A DNA stretch of 64,000 nucleotides from Stigmatella ashevillena (GTDB lineage Bacteria > Myxococcota > Myxococcia > Myxococcales > Myxococcaceae), in NCBI RefSeq assembly GCF_028368975.1, contig NZ_JAQNDM010000002.1, forward strand, positions 4,644,425 through 4,708,424, in the 5' to 3' direction. This document shows, piece after piece, positions 16,918-25,990 of the stretch. How positions within the stretch are numbered: the stretch's first letter is position 1; every line of letters starts with the position of its first letter. The translations under genes and the position numbers were made by a program. Under the pieces are notes generated by a model, which was given only the letters and a program-made list of their open reading frames with translations, was not told where the DNA came from and searched no databases.

Positions 16918-18123
16918 CTAGCGCCGGGCGGTGGTGCCCCGGGGGGTACGGCCTCGCGTCAGGTGTCCGACGGCCTCGCCCAGTCCGTCCACCGTGAGGG
17001 CGAACATGGGGAAGACACGCGCCAGGGTGGCGATGGTGGAGTTGCCCCAGGTCCGGGGCGGCTCGGGGTTGAGCCACGCGCTGCGCTCGAAGTGTTGGGC
17101 CAGCTGCATCATCCACACGAGCCCCTCCAGCCCCTCCGGCGAGTAGCGCCCGTGGGCATCCGCCCGGATGCTCAGCTCGTAGGGCGCCATGGACGCATCC
17201 CCCACCAGCACCAGCTTGTGGTGCTTGCCCACCTGGCCGATCAGCTCCGTCACCGAGGTGCCCCCGGTGAGCTGCGGCGTGGCGTACAGCCGCCCGTAGA
17301 CGCAGTTGTGGAAGTAGTAGGTGCGCAGTTCCTTGAAGTGCGTGGCCCGGCTCGCCGCGCTGAACAGCCGGCTCACCATCGCCGCGTACGGGTCCATCGA
17401 GCCGCCCACGTCCATGAGCAGCACCACGCGCGTGTTGGGCCGGCGCGGCGCCCGCGTCACCACCTCCAGCTCGCCCGCGTTGCTCGCCGTGGCGCGGATC
17501 GTCTCGTCCACATCCAGCTCGTCCGCCCGCCCCTCGCGCGCGAAGGCCCGGAGCTTGCGCAGCGCCACCTCCATCTGCCGCGTGTCCAGCACCAGGTCAT
17601 CCCGGTAGCCCTGGTACTTGCGCGCCCCCGCGGAGAACAGGGCCGAGCCCTGCCGCCCTCCGGTGCCCCCGGCCCGAATGCCCTGCTGCGCGTGGCCTCC
17701 GTTGCCAAAGGGCGAGGAGCCCCCCGTGCCAATCCACCGGTTGCCGCCATCGTGCCGCTCGCGCTGCTCCTGGAGCCGCTCCTGGAAGAGCTTCTCGAGC
17801 GCCTCCGCGTCCATCGCGTTGAGCAGCGCCTGCTCCTCGGGGGTGAGCTCGCGCCGCTCGCGCGCGTCCTTCAGCCAGTCGAGCAGCTCGCGCGTCAGCT
17901 CCATCCCCGCGGACTCCACGCCCTGGAAGTGCGAGAGAAACGCCTGGTCAAAGGCATCCAGGTGCGCCTCCGAGTGCACCAGGAGCGCGCGCGCCACGTG
18001 GTAGAAACCATCCAGGCTGCTGTCGTGCAGGCCCGCCTTCAGCGCGCCCGACAGCGCCAACGCCTCCTGCGTGCCCACGGGCACCCCACGCTTCCGCAGC
18101 TCGTAAAGGAATGGCAGGAACAT
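16918..18123 (-). CDS. vWA-domain (CoxE-like) protein paired with MoxR ATPase
   Basis: 401 aa. The N-terminal region (MFLPFLYELRKRGVPVGTQE) is typical of VWA/CoxE-type partners of MoxR ATPases. A Gly-rich linker sits near residue 130-160, and the C-terminal von Willebrand A domain contains VVLLMDVGGSMDPYAAMV. The metal-binding DxSxS motif therefore reads DVGGS, with Gly replacing the first Ser. The gene follows the MoxR gene by 13 bp. Such pairs act as chaperone-like machines that load or activate partner complexes; the client here is not apparent. Confidence 0.88.
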   Translation of the reverse strand: MFLPFLYELRKRGVPVGTQEALALSGALKAGLHDSSLDGFYHVARALLVHSEAHLDAFDQAFLSHFQGVESAGMELTRELLDWLKDARERRELTPEEQALLNAMDAEALEKLFQERLQEQRERHDGGNRWIGTGGSSPFGNGGHAQQGIRAGGTGGRQGSALFSAGARKYQGYRDDLVLDTRQMEVALRKLRAFAREGRADELDVDETIRATASNAGELEVVTRAPRRPNTRVVLLMDVGGSMDPYAAMVSRLFSAASRATHFKELRTYYFHNCVYGRLYATPQLTGGTSVTELIGQVGKHHKLVLVGDASMAPYELSIRADAHGRYSPEGLEGLVWMMQLAQHFERSAWLNPEPPRTWGNSTIATLARVFPMFALTVDGLGEAVGHLTRGRTPRGTTARR

Positions 18124-18136
18124 GGCGCCCCCTGTC

Positions 18137-18979
18137 TCAGGCCCGAGGCCGGCGGCCGCGACCGAAGGACTCCGCCACCGCCAGCATGTCCTGCTCCTTC
18201 TTCAAGAGCGCACCGAGGAAGGGCAGGTTCTCCTCCAGCTTCAGGCTCTTGACGCCGCTCGCCTTGAGCACGGCGATCCAATCGATGAGCTCGCTGGTGG
18301 AGGGCCGCTTGCGCAGCCGGCTGAAGCCGCGCAGCTCGTAGAACACCTTCAGCGCCTGCTCCGTCAGCGCCTCGTCCAGCCCCGGGTGGTGCACCGCGAC
18401 GATGCGGCGCATCAGCTCCGTGTCCGGGAAGTCGATGAAGTGGAAGACGCACCGGCGCAGGAAGGCATCCGGCAGCTCCTTCTCGTTGTTGCTGGTGATG
18501 ACCACCACGGGGCGCTGCGTGGCCACCACCTCGTCGTTCGTCTCCTGGATGCGGAAGCGCATCCGGTCCAGCTCGTGGAGCAAGTCGTTGGGGAACTCGA
18601 GGTCCGCCTTGTCCACCTCGTCGATGAGCAGCACCACGCGCTCGCGCGACGCGAAGGCCTCGCCCAGCGGCCCCAGGCGGATGTAGCGGCGGATGTCCTT
18701 CACGTCTCCATCGCCGAAGCGCGAGTCATACAAGCGCTGCACGGTGTCATAGAGGTAGAGGCCGTCCTGGGCGCGCGTGGTGCTCTTCACATGCCAGGGA
18801 ATGAGCCGCAGGCCCAGCGCGCTGGAGATGGCCTCGGCCAGCAGCGTCTTGCCCGTGCCGGGCTCTCCCTTCACCAGCAAGGGGCGCTGCAAGGTGAGCG
18901 CACAGTCCACGGCGGCCTGGAGGCTCTCGCCGGAGAGGTACGTGTCGGTTCCACGGAAACGGGGGGTAGGCGTCGTCAT
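18137..18979 (-). CDS. MoxR-family AAA+ ATPase
   Basis: 280 aa starting at ATG 18979 with an excellent ribosome site (AAAGGAGG). It has Walker A GEPGTGKTLLAEAI, Walker B VVLLIDEVDKADLEFPNDLL, sensor 1 VVITSNNEKELPDAFLRRC, and the C-terminal lid. The family opening GTDTYLSGESLQAAVDCA is present. It belongs to the MoxR group that works with vWA proteins, and the vWA partner is the next gene downstream in the same operon. Confidence 0.93.
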   Translation of the reverse strand: MTTPTPRFRGTDTYLSGESLQAAVDCALTLQRPLLVKGEPGTGKTLLAEAISSALGLRLIPWHVKSTTRAQDGLYLYDTVQRLYDSRFGDGDVKDIRRYIRLGPLGEAFASRERVVLLIDEVDKADLEFPNDLLHELDRMRFRIQETNDEVVATQRPVVVITSNNEKELPDAFLRRCVFHFIDFPDTELMRRIVAVHHPGLDEALTEQALKVFYELRGFSRLRKRPSTSELIDWIAVLKASGVKSLKLEENLPFLGALLKKEQDMLAVAESFGRGRRPRA

Positions 18980-19140
18980 GGCGTTGTCCCCTCCTTTAAC
19001 ATTCCCCTGGCCAATGCGCGCCTGGACCGTTGGGAAGTGGGCGGGAGGCCCACCTGGGAGGCTGGGAAACCCGCCGGGAGCGCCCGGGCAACCTTCCGGG
19101 GAGCACACCGGGGGATTAAGTCATTTGCGTCACCGCCTCC

Positions 19141-20124
19141 ATGACCCAGGGTATGTCCGAGCCATCCCTTCGCATCGTCAGCTACAACGTCCGCTACTTC
19201 GGGCATGCGCTCCGGGGGTTGGCGAGCACGCAAGGGCCCAAGCGCCGGGTCTCCGCCGCGCTCGCCGCGTTGGACCCCCTACCGGATGTCGTCTGCCTCC
19301 AGGAGGTGGAGACCTCCTCGTTCCGCAGCTCCGTGGCCGACCGCCGCAAGGTGCCCGGGGAGACGCAGCTCCAGGCCTTCATGGGCCGCATGGAGGAGAT
19401 CTTCGCGGCGCAGGGCCGGGAGATGCCCTACGACGCGTTCTACTTCCGCGCCCACCACTACAAGCTGTGGGACTTCTCGCTCTACACCACGGGCCTGGCC
19501 GTCCTGGTGAACCGCAAGACGCTGCGCGTGGACCGGCACAACGTGGATGCGCCTTCGCAAATCACCCACCACCACGTGCAGCGGCTGAAGGAGCGCAAGC
19601 AGAGCCGCATCTGCGCGCACATGCGCCTGCTGCGTGCCTCGGATGGGCGGCCCTTCCACGTCTTCAACACCCACCTGAGCCTGCCCACCCCCTTCGCGCG
19701 CGAGTTCTGGGCCACCAAGGACAAGATGGGCTGTGGCGTCAACCAACTGCACGAGGCGCGCAAGCTGGTGGCGCTCTTGACGGAGCACGCGCAGGGCGAG
19801 CCCTTCGTGGTGACGGGGGACTTCAACTCCCCACCCGCCTCCCCCGTCTTCCGCTACCTGTGCGAGGAGGCCCAGCTCACCTGCGCCCAGGCCATCGTCG
19901 GGCAGATCAACCCCACCGCCATCCGGGGCTTTCCCACCGCGGGCTTCATGCACCTGCGCATGCACCTGGACCACCTCTTCTCCGGCAGCGGCGTGCGCTG
20001 GCTGGACATGGCGGAGACGCGGCCCTTTGGCGACGTGGGCAGCCGCTTCCACGGGCTGTCGGACCACATGCCGCTGATCGCCCGCTTCACCCTGGAGGGC
20101 CCGGCCCAGGCCCTCACGGCGTAG
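19141..20124 (+). CDS. Endonuclease/exonuclease/phosphatase (EEP) family hydrolase
   Basis: Up to 327 aa; a second in-frame ATG at 19153 begins MSEPSLRIVSYNVRYFG and is an equally likely start. The EEP fold signatures are all present: IVSYNVRYFG (metal-site Asn), DVVCLQEVE (Glu), FNTHLS, VVTGDFNSPPAS (Asp/Asn) and the terminal LSDHMPLIARF (Asp/His). No signal peptide is evident, so it is probably cytosolic. The family covers DNases, sphingomyelinases and nucleotide or phosphoinositide phosphatases, and the substrate cannot be read from the motifs. Confidence 0.9.
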   Translation: MTQGMSEPSLRIVSYNVRYFGHALRGLASTQGPKRRVSAALAALDPLPDVVCLQEVETSSFRSSVADRRKVPGETQLQAFMGRMEEIFAAQGREMPYDAFYFRAHHYKLWDFSLYTTGLAVLVNRKTLRVDRHNVDAPSQITHHHVQRLKERKQSRICAHMRLLRASDGRPFHVFNTHLSLPTPFAREFWATKDKMGCGVNQLHEARKLVALLTEHAQGEPFVVTGDFNSPPASPVFRYLCEEAQLTCAQAIVGQINPTAIRGFPTAGFMHLRMHLDHLFSGSGVRWLDMAETRPFGDVGSRFHGLSDHMPLIARFTLEGPAQALTA

Positions 20125-20316
20125 GAGCCGAGAGGCCAGACGGTGCGCCGCAGGCACTCTGTGTGCATGTCCGGTGGGCAACCCGGGTTCGCCCGCGCGT
20201 GCCTCGTCCGAGCCAGCGATCCGCACAGTGGATAACTCTACGGGGAAGAGGGTTGCGCGCTCTCGCGTGCAGCCTCGTTGGGGCCCGGGGAGCCTCGTGC
20301 GACAGGAGAGGTTCAG

Positions 20317-22278
20317 GTGGCGCACATCGAGGCGGACGAGTTCAAGCTGCTGATGGATGCCGTGGCGGATGCGGTGCTCGTCTGTGACGGCCAGGAGCAC
20401 ATCCTCCACCTCAACAAGGCAGCAGAGGTGCTGCTTGGCTGGACGCGCGAGGAGCTGACCGGGCAGCCCTTCTCCGTGCTCGTTCCCCAGCGCCTCCGGA
20501 CCTGGAAAGGCGTGCCGCTGCTGCAGCACCTGCTGGACGAGAGCCTGTCCCACGTGGGCCGCCCCATCCTGGTGCCGCTGCGCCACCGCCAGGGCCCCGA
20601 GGTGGTGCTGGAGGCGGTGATGGGCCGCACGAAGGCGCAGGACCACGGCCGCATCGTCCTGACGCTGCGCCACATCTCGGTGATGCCGGATGCCACCGCC
20701 GAGCCGTTGGATCAGGGGCTGTGCCTCCATCCCTGGCAACTCGCGCACCCGGGCCCGGCACAGGTGCCCTCCGTCGCCGAGCGACTCTATCAGCTCATCT
20801 TCGAGCATGCGCCCCTGGGCCTCTTCCACTTTGGCAATCCCCCCTTCGTCATCGCGTGCAATGAGAACTTCGCGGAGATCCTCGGCTCGGACCGGCAGCG
20901 CGTGCTCGGCATCAACCTGCTGACGCTGCGGGACACCCGCCTCATGGACTGCATCCGGGCCACGCTCCAGGGCAAGCACGCGCGCTACGAAGGCGACTAC
21001 ACCACCGTCACCACGGGCAAGGTCGTCCCGGTCCGCGCGCTCTTCGCCCCCTTCGTCGACGAGAACGGAGGGGTGGTGGGCGGGGTGGGCATCGTCGAGG
21101 ATGTCACCGCCCAGCGCCGCCTGGAAGAGGAGCGCGCCACACAATTGGCGCTGGCCAGCACCCTGCTGCGCACCGCCCCCGTCGGCATGGCCTTCTTCGA
21201 CACGCGGCTGCGCTTCGTGCACATCAATGACGCCCTGGCCTCCGCCACGGGCCAGGCCCCGGAGGCCCACCTGGGGCGCTCCCTGCCAGCCATGCTCGGC
21301 GCCGGGGGCCTGCACCTGGAGCAGTTCCTGCGGCACGTGCTGGAGACAGGCCAGCCCCTGGAGCGGCTCGAGCTGAGCGCCCAGGAGCTGGGCCTCTCGG
21401 GGCCCTGGCTCTACTGGACCCTGAGCATCTACCCGGTCCGCGCCGGGGACGGCCGCATCCTGGGCATCGGCTCGGTCGTCGAGAACACCACCGGCGCCAA
21501 GCGCGCCGAGCAGGAGCGGGGCCGGCTGCTGCGCGAAGCCCAGGAGGCCGTACGGGTCCGGGATGACTTCCTCACCATCGCCTCGCACGAGCTGAAGACG
21601 CCGCTCACCCCGCTGTCGCTGCGCCTGGCCACCCTGGAGCGCAAGCTGGAGCGCGGCGAGCCCTTGGACCCCGCGGCCCTGCACCACGCCCGCCAGCACC
21701 TGACGCGCCTCACCACGCTCATCAACGACTTGCTGGACACCTCTCGCATCGAGTCGGGGGGACTGGCGCTCCACCCCCAGCCCACTCGGCTCGACGTGCT
21801 CATCGAGCACGTCATCCACGTCACCGAGACGCTCCACGATGCCCCCCAACGCATCGCCTTCCACCTGCCCGTGCGCCCCATCGAGGTGCTGGGAGACCCG
21901 TACCGGCTGGAACAAGTCATCTCCAACCTGCTGGAGAACGCCCTGAAGTACAGCCCGTCGGGCGGCCCCATCCGCGTGTCCCTGGAGGCGCGAGGAGATG
22001 TGGTGTTGATGACGGTGTCGGACCCGGGCATCGGCATCCCCTCGGACCAGCAGCAGCACCTCTTCGAGCGCTACTTCCGGGCGCGCAACGTCTCCACCCA
22101 CGCCTATGGCGGCCTGGGGCTGGGGCTCTACATCTGCCGCGACATCGTCGCGCGCCATGGCGGCAGCATCTGGGTGGAGAGCGAAGTGGGCCGGGGCTCG
22201 ACCTTCTATGTGGCCCTGCCCACACTTCAGGCCTCGCGGGCCCTCGCCGTGCCCACCCCGGAACCCCGGGTGCACTGA
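20317..22278 (+). CDS. Multi-PAS sensor histidine kinase
   Basis: 653 aa from GTG 20317, preceded by AGGAGAGG. There are three PAS domains: about 5-120 (FKLLMDAVADAVLVCDGQEH), 150-275 (LIFEHAPLGLFHFGN) and 285-405 (LRTAPVGMAFFDTRLRFVHI). HisKA follows (FLTIASHELKTPLTPLSLRL, phospho-His in SHELKTP), then HATPase with N-box NLLENALKYSP, G1 DPGIGIP and G2 GGLGLGLYI. There is no transmembrane helix, so it should sense a cytosolic signal through PAS ligands. No receiver or response-regulator gene is adjacent; it is an orphan kinase, which is common in myxobacteria. Confidence 0.94.
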   Translation: MAHIEADEFKLLMDAVADAVLVCDGQEHILHLNKAAEVLLGWTREELTGQPFSVLVPQRLRTWKGVPLLQHLLDESLSHVGRPILVPLRHRQGPEVVLEAVMGRTKAQDHGRIVLTLRHISVMPDATAEPLDQGLCLHPWQLAHPGPAQVPSVAERLYQLIFEHAPLGLFHFGNPPFVIACNENFAEILGSDRQRVLGINLLTLRDTRLMDCIRATLQGKHARYEGDYTTVTTGKVVPVRALFAPFVDENGGVVGGVGIVEDVTAQRRLEEERATQLALASTLLRTAPVGMAFFDTRLRFVHINDALASATGQAPEAHLGRSLPAMLGAGGLHLEQFLRHVLETGQPLERLELSAQELGLSGPWLYWTLSIYPVRAGDGRILGIGSVVENTTGAKRAEQERGRLLREAQEAVRVRDDFLTIASHELKTPLTPLSLRLATLERKLERGEPLDPAALHHARQHLTRLTTLINDLLDTSRIESGGLALHPQPTRLDVLIEHVIHVTETLHDAPQRIAFHLPVRPIEVLGDPYRLEQVISNLLENALKYSPSGGPIRVSLEARGDVVLMTVSDPGIGIPSDQQQHLFERYFRARNVSTHAYGGLGLGLYICRDIVARHGGSIWVESEVGRGSTFYVALPTLQASRALAVPTPEPRVH

Positions 22279-22426
22279 AACTCTTGCAGAGGGCTCTGCA
22301 AAAAAGTCAGCCCGAGCGTCCACCGCTGATCGCTCGGCGGGGAGCAACCGCCCGCAACCCCACGGTTCCGTGGCTGGCACGTTCGCTGCTTATAGAGAAA
22401 ACGAGAGGAATGGAGGCTCCAATACT

Positions 22427-22603
22427 ATGGATACGATGACGACTGATTCTCCCACCCTGACGCGCGAGAAGGACGGCTGGCTCATTCGGGTGAGGCTGGC
22501 GGGCCGCGTTCAGGAAGTGCGCTGCGCCACCGAGAACCAGGCGCGCTACTTCGCGGCCATGCTCGCGATGAACCCGCTGAAGCCCACGCGCTTCCGCAAC
22601 TGA
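22427..22603 (+). CDS. Small protein of unknown function
   Basis: 58 aa (58 codons plus stop) with a TGGAGG ribosome site about 10 bases before ATG 22427; a second ATG three codons in is possible. The sequence reads TREKDGWLIRVRLAGRVQEV and ends AMLAMNPLKPTRFRN, suggesting a compact beta-beta-alpha fold. Codon use is typical of the region. No family recognised. Confidence 0.6.
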   Translation: MDTMTTDSPTLTREKDGWLIRVRLAGRVQEVRCATENQARYFAAMLAMNPLKPTRFRN

Positions 22604-22654
22604 CGAGGCCTTCGGCAGACAGCGGCCGCGCGCGCACACCTGGGCAGGGCCCGC

Positions 22655-23167
22655 CTAGCGGTTGAGGCGGACGAGCTCCTCGTTGAGGAGGCTGGCGAAG
22701 CACACCCAGCCCAGGTAGGGAGCCACGAGCGCGGCGGCGGGACGGTCCACCTTCCGGGCAGCGGCCATGTAGGCCCCCACGGAGAGCATCAACGCGGTGA
22801 CGTCCGCCAGGGCACTTCGCGGCCGATGCTTGCCGAAGAAGAGCCAGGACCAGGCCGTGTTGAAGCCGAGCTGGACGGCCCACAAGCTCAAGGCGCGGGA
22901 GCGGGCGATCCCCGCGGGTTGGTTCCACACGCGCCATCCGGACACGGCGATGAGGCCATAGAGCACCGTCCACACCGGGCCGAACACGGCACGGGGCGGC
23001 TGGAACGAGGGCTTCTTCAACCGGCGGTACCAGCGCTGGGTCGCGCCATTCGTGGCCACGGCCCCCATCGCCGCCGCGCCCGCGCTCAGGGCACTGAAGA
23101 CCGCCAGGGCCGCGGCAGACTCCACCCTCAAGGAAGGGCTCTTCAACGCCAGGGGTTCCGTTTGCAT
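22655..23167 (-). CDS. tspO: TspO/MBR-family membrane protein
   Basis: 170 aa with five hydrophobic helices. The Trp/aromatic-rich TspO signatures are visible: WYRRLKKPSFQPPRAVFGPV, WTVLYGLIAVSGWRVW, AVQLGFNTAWSWLFFGKHRP and PYLGWVCFASLLNEELVRLN. TspO proteins bind tetrapyrroles and have been linked to porphyrin handling and stress. ATG 23167 was preferred over a much longer frame because upstream sequence is low-complexity and the family starts here. It is 29 bp downstream of the ferritin-like pair, so it may be co-transcribed. Confidence 0.92.
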   Translation of the reverse strand: MQTEPLALKSPSLRVESAAALAVFSALSAGAAAMGAVATNGATQRWYRRLKKPSFQPPRAVFGPVWTVLYGLIAVSGWRVWNQPAGIARSRALSLWAVQLGFNTAWSWLFFGKHRPRSALADVTALMLSVGAYMAAARKVDRPAAALVAPYLGWVCFASLLNEELVRLNR

Positions 23168-23196
23168 TGCCGAGCCTCTTCCGTGAAGGGGGAACA

Positions 23197-23955
23197 TCAG
23201 AAAGCGGGAGCGGTGACCTCGGGCCTCACCCCCGCTTCGCCAGTCACCCCAGCGGTGAACCACCGGCGCACCAGCAGCAGGTGGTCTGCCTCCGAGTCCA
23301 GCGCCAGCTGGAACCGCGCGGCCAGCGCGTCCTGGCCCACGCCCCGCGCCAGCGTGATGAGCAGCTCCCAGCCGTCGTTGTCGGTCAGCTCCGCCACCAG
23401 CAGGGCTTCCAGACACTGGACGAGGTTGGTGCGCGGATCGGCCAGCACCTCGGGAACGCCCTTGGAGGTCACCGCCACCAAGTCCGCCGAGGGCGTCATC
23501 GCCGTGGGGTCCGCGCCCAGCGCCTCCATCGCTTCCCGGAGCAGGAAGAAGTGGGACAGCTCATCGCGGAGGATGCCCTCGAGCTGCTCGCGCGAGGGGC
23601 CACCGGGCCAGGTGCCGTGGAGATCAAACTTGGCCAGGGCCCCCTCGTAGAGGCGCACGCCCGTGCGCTCGAACGCGAGCCGCTCGCCCAGCTTGTCGAT
23701 GAACACGGTGGGCTTGTTGCCCTTGAGCAGCTCCTTCGTGGTGGTGAACAGGCCCTTGAAGGTCCCCGGAATGGGGACCGTGCCCAGGCGGTCGCCCTCC
23801 GCGGCATAGTCGGCACGCACCGCGAGGATGCCGCTGCCATCGCCGGGACTGCTGGGGATGCCCTGCCGCGCCCCTTCGATGGCCTCCTCGCCCTCGAGGG
23901 CGGAGGTCTGAAGGCCGGTGCGGTTGAACCCCACGTCACTGGATGTCGTCTTCAT
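23197..23955 (-). CDS. Ferritin-like domain protein, distal partner
   Basis: 252 aa. The central part carries helices with spaced acidic and His residues of a ferritin-like/DUF4439-like bundle (ERTGVRLYEGALAKFDL, LRDELSHFFLLREAMEAL, EALLVAELTDNDGWELLITL, FQLALDSEADHLLLVRRWF). Glu/His pairs such as ELSHF and EADHL fit a diiron site. Its ATG overlaps the stop of the preceding gene (TGATG), so the two are translationally coupled. Probably an oxidative-stress or iron-related protein; the substrate is unknown. Confidence 0.7.
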   Translation of the reverse strand: MKTTSSDVGFNRTGLQTSALEGEEAIEGARQGIPSSPGDGSGILAVRADYAAEGDRLGTVPIPGTFKGLFTTTKELLKGNKPTVFIDKLGERLAFERTGVRLYEGALAKFDLHGTWPGGPSREQLEGILRDELSHFFLLREAMEALGADPTAMTPSADLVAVTSKGVPEVLADPRTNLVQCLEALLVAELTDNDGWELLITLARGVGQDALAARFQLALDSEADHLLLVRRWFTAGVTGEAGVRPEVTAPAF

Positions 23956-25157
23956 CACTGAATCCTCCCGGCCGCTGTGCCGACCGCGCCCTCGATGCGT
24001 TTGACCAACTCGGTGCCTGGCGCCCACTGGTAGCCCGCGGCGGCCACCTCCGAGGGAGAGCCCTCCGAGTTGAGCTGCTGCGCCACGAGGGTGGAGCGGT
24101 GGTTGGGCGGCAGCTCCGCCTTGTCCACGTACTCCGTGCCATGGGAGCGCAGGTCCACCTCCTGACTGAGCACGCGCCGCACGAACTCGCGGTGGCTCTT
24201 GAACGCGATGGGCTCGGGCAGCGAGGCGGGCAGCACCTCGGCCGGATCCCGGCCCTCCAGCTCCTTGAAGAGGTTCATCACGAAGTGCAGTTGGCCCAGC
24301 TCATAGTCCACGAACCGCTGCCAGATGGCCTTGATGCGCGGGTTGCTCTCGTAGGCCAGACACGAGTGGTAGCAGTAAACCTCCATGACCTCGTGCAACA
24401 GCCACTTCTCCAGCAGGGACTCGTCCGGATCGCTGAGCGACTCGTACTGGGTGACGTGCTGCTCCTCGATGGAGGCGATCTCCGCGTAGAGCTGGCGCGC
24501 CACCGGATCGGTGAACATCGGGCCCACGGTCATGTAGTAGTCGTGCGTCTGGTGCTCGGCCGCAGTGATGAGCATCGCGTGAATCTTCGAGAGCGGCGCG
24601 GCCGTCCGCATGTCATAGGGCCTGCGCAGGTCATCGAGCGGGTGGCGGTGCTCGACCACGGTGGGCCGCCCGGGCCGGATGTCCGAGTAGGACTGGATGA
24701 GGTTGTTGGGGTCCTTGCCCTCGAGCCGGTCATAGAGGGCCGAGTAGCGGTACAGGTGATCAAAATCCTCCAACATCCCGAAGCGGTACGTCGCCGCCAG
24801 GTAAGGATCTGGCTCCTTGAGGGCCACGCTGGCCGTCACCTCGATGGCGACTTGCTCGAACCCCAGCGTGGTTTCAATGGCGTTCTGGTCCGGAGGGTTG
24901 AGCCAGTTGATCAGCGTCTGCTGATGATGCTCCACACGGCGCACGAGCGCGAGCGGCTCGCGCAACCGGCGGCTGAACCGGGCCGCGGCGTGCTGGAAAC
25001 GCACCGCCTCGGATTCAATGCCATTCATGAGAATGACACGCACCCGGGTGAATGCATCATCATCCAATTTGCTGTAGGGGCGCTGGACGAGGTCCTTCCA
25101 GGTGAAAACCTGGCGGTCCAACTGCACCCCCTTCTCTTTGAAGAGATCCAAGGCCAC
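23955..25157 (-). CDS. Ferritin-like diiron protein, proximal partner
   Basis: 400 aa from GTG 25157, chosen because AAGGAG lies six bases upstream; a TTG at 25226 is the alternative. Helical segments with likely iron ligands include AAEHQTHDYYMTVGPMF, EIASIEEQHVTQYESL (ExxH) and LLHEVMEVYCYHSCLAYES, followed by FVDYELGQLHFVMNLFKELE. This is a ferritin-like/rubrerythrin-type bundle. It is coupled to the second ferritin-like gene by a one-base stop/start overlap, so the pair probably forms a hetero-complex. Confidence 0.72.
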   Translation of the reverse strand: MALDLFKEKGVQLDRQVFTWKDLVQRPYSKLDDDAFTRVRVILMNGIESEAVRFQHAAARFSRRLREPLALVRRVEHHQQTLINWLNPPDQNAIETTLGFEQVAIEVTASVALKEPDPYLAATYRFGMLEDFDHLYRYSALYDRLEGKDPNNLIQSYSDIRPGRPTVVEHRHPLDDLRRPYDMRTAAPLSKIHAMLITAAEHQTHDYYMTVGPMFTDPVARQLYAEIASIEEQHVTQYESLSDPDESLLEKWLLHEVMEVYCYHSCLAYESNPRIKAIWQRFVDYELGQLHFVMNLFKELEGRDPAEVLPASLPEPIAFKSHREFVRRVLSQEVDLRSHGTEYVDKAELPPNHRSTLVAQQLNSEGSPSEVAAAGYQWAPGTELVKRIEGAVGTAAGRIQ

Positions 25158-25299
25158 GGGCAACTCCTTCACAGGGGTAGAAGTGAACTCGTGCCTTAAG
25201 CTCAGGTGCGGCTCCCACTCCGGCAATCTGGGACGGGCCGCTGCTTGCCCTCCTCAGGGGAAGTGCGGAAGCCTGACTGACTGCCTGCCCCGTGCCGCG

Positions 25300-25872
25300 C
25301 TACCAGCGCACGCGCATGCTCGACAGCAGGCCGCCCTCGGAGAGGACCGCCGGGCTGATGACGCCCGTGGTGACGCCGCACTCATTGAAGAGAATGCGCA
25401 GCGCGCCCTCCCAGGCGGCCCAGGAGGCGGGCCCCTTGGCATGCTTGGAGCGGATCTGCACGGTGCCTGAGCGCGCCCCATCGGCCAGGAACTGGAAGTC
25501 CAGCTCCTGGAAGAAGGGCCGGAAGATGGAATCCAGGTGCTGGAAGAGCGCGGCCGGTCCGCGGCCGTAACGCGAGGACACCGTCTGCATCAACGGCTTG
25601 AGAAAGCGCCCCATGGAACCGTACATGGCCGCGAAGCCCAGCTGCCGCAAACCCTCCAGGCCCTGGAGCCGCTGCACCGCGTTGAAGAGCAGCGTCAGCT
25701 CGTCTCCCTCCAACCACGCGGTGGAAGGCGGCGGCGTGTCCATCAGCCGCTGCACGTGCACGGGCACCATCGTGCGCACCACCGAGCGCAGCCCCATGGA
25801 ATCGAGCCCGGTGAGGCACGCCTTGAAGAGGCTGCCCGAGTACTGCTCTCTGCCCTGCTTCTCGAACCCCAC
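25300..25872 (-). CDS. TIGR02265/DUF2378-type protein
   Basis: About 190 aa from GTG 25872 (GAGGATGGA upstream); TTG 25887 is an alternative. Features match a family largely confined to Myxococcales: SLFKACLTGLDSMGLRSVVR near the start, TAWLEGDELTLLFNAVQRL, FAAMYGSMGRFLKPLMQTVS in the middle, and FNECGVTTGVISPAVLSEGG near the end. Function is unknown. It lies downstream of the pomYZX genes on the same strand but 118 bp away. Confidence 0.72.
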   Translation of the reverse strand: MGFEKQGREQYSGSLFKACLTGLDSMGLRSVVRTMVPVHVQRLMDTPPPSTAWLEGDELTLLFNAVQRLQGLEGLRQLGFAAMYGSMGRFLKPLMQTVSSRYGRGPAALFQHLDSIFRPFFQELDFQFLADGARSGTVQIRSKHAKGPASWAAWEGALRILFNECGVTTGVISPAVLSEGGLLSSMRVRW

Positions 25873-25990
25873 TCCATCCTCGCTCAATGGGCCTGACCCG
25901 AAGTGTATCCCCCCTTCGGATTTCCCGCTCTCCCGGTTTTGACAGGCAGCCCGGGGAGCTCCCGCCCGCTGCCTCCCTCCCCTGGGGCGG

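Noticed and set aside
19279-22380. Very long minus-strand open frame (about 1030 codons) and similar long antisense frames at 9088-11487 and 12061-14763
   Set aside because: They lie opposite well-supported genes, have Arg/Gly/His-rich low-complexity content and no domains; GC-rich DNA leaves such frames open by chance.
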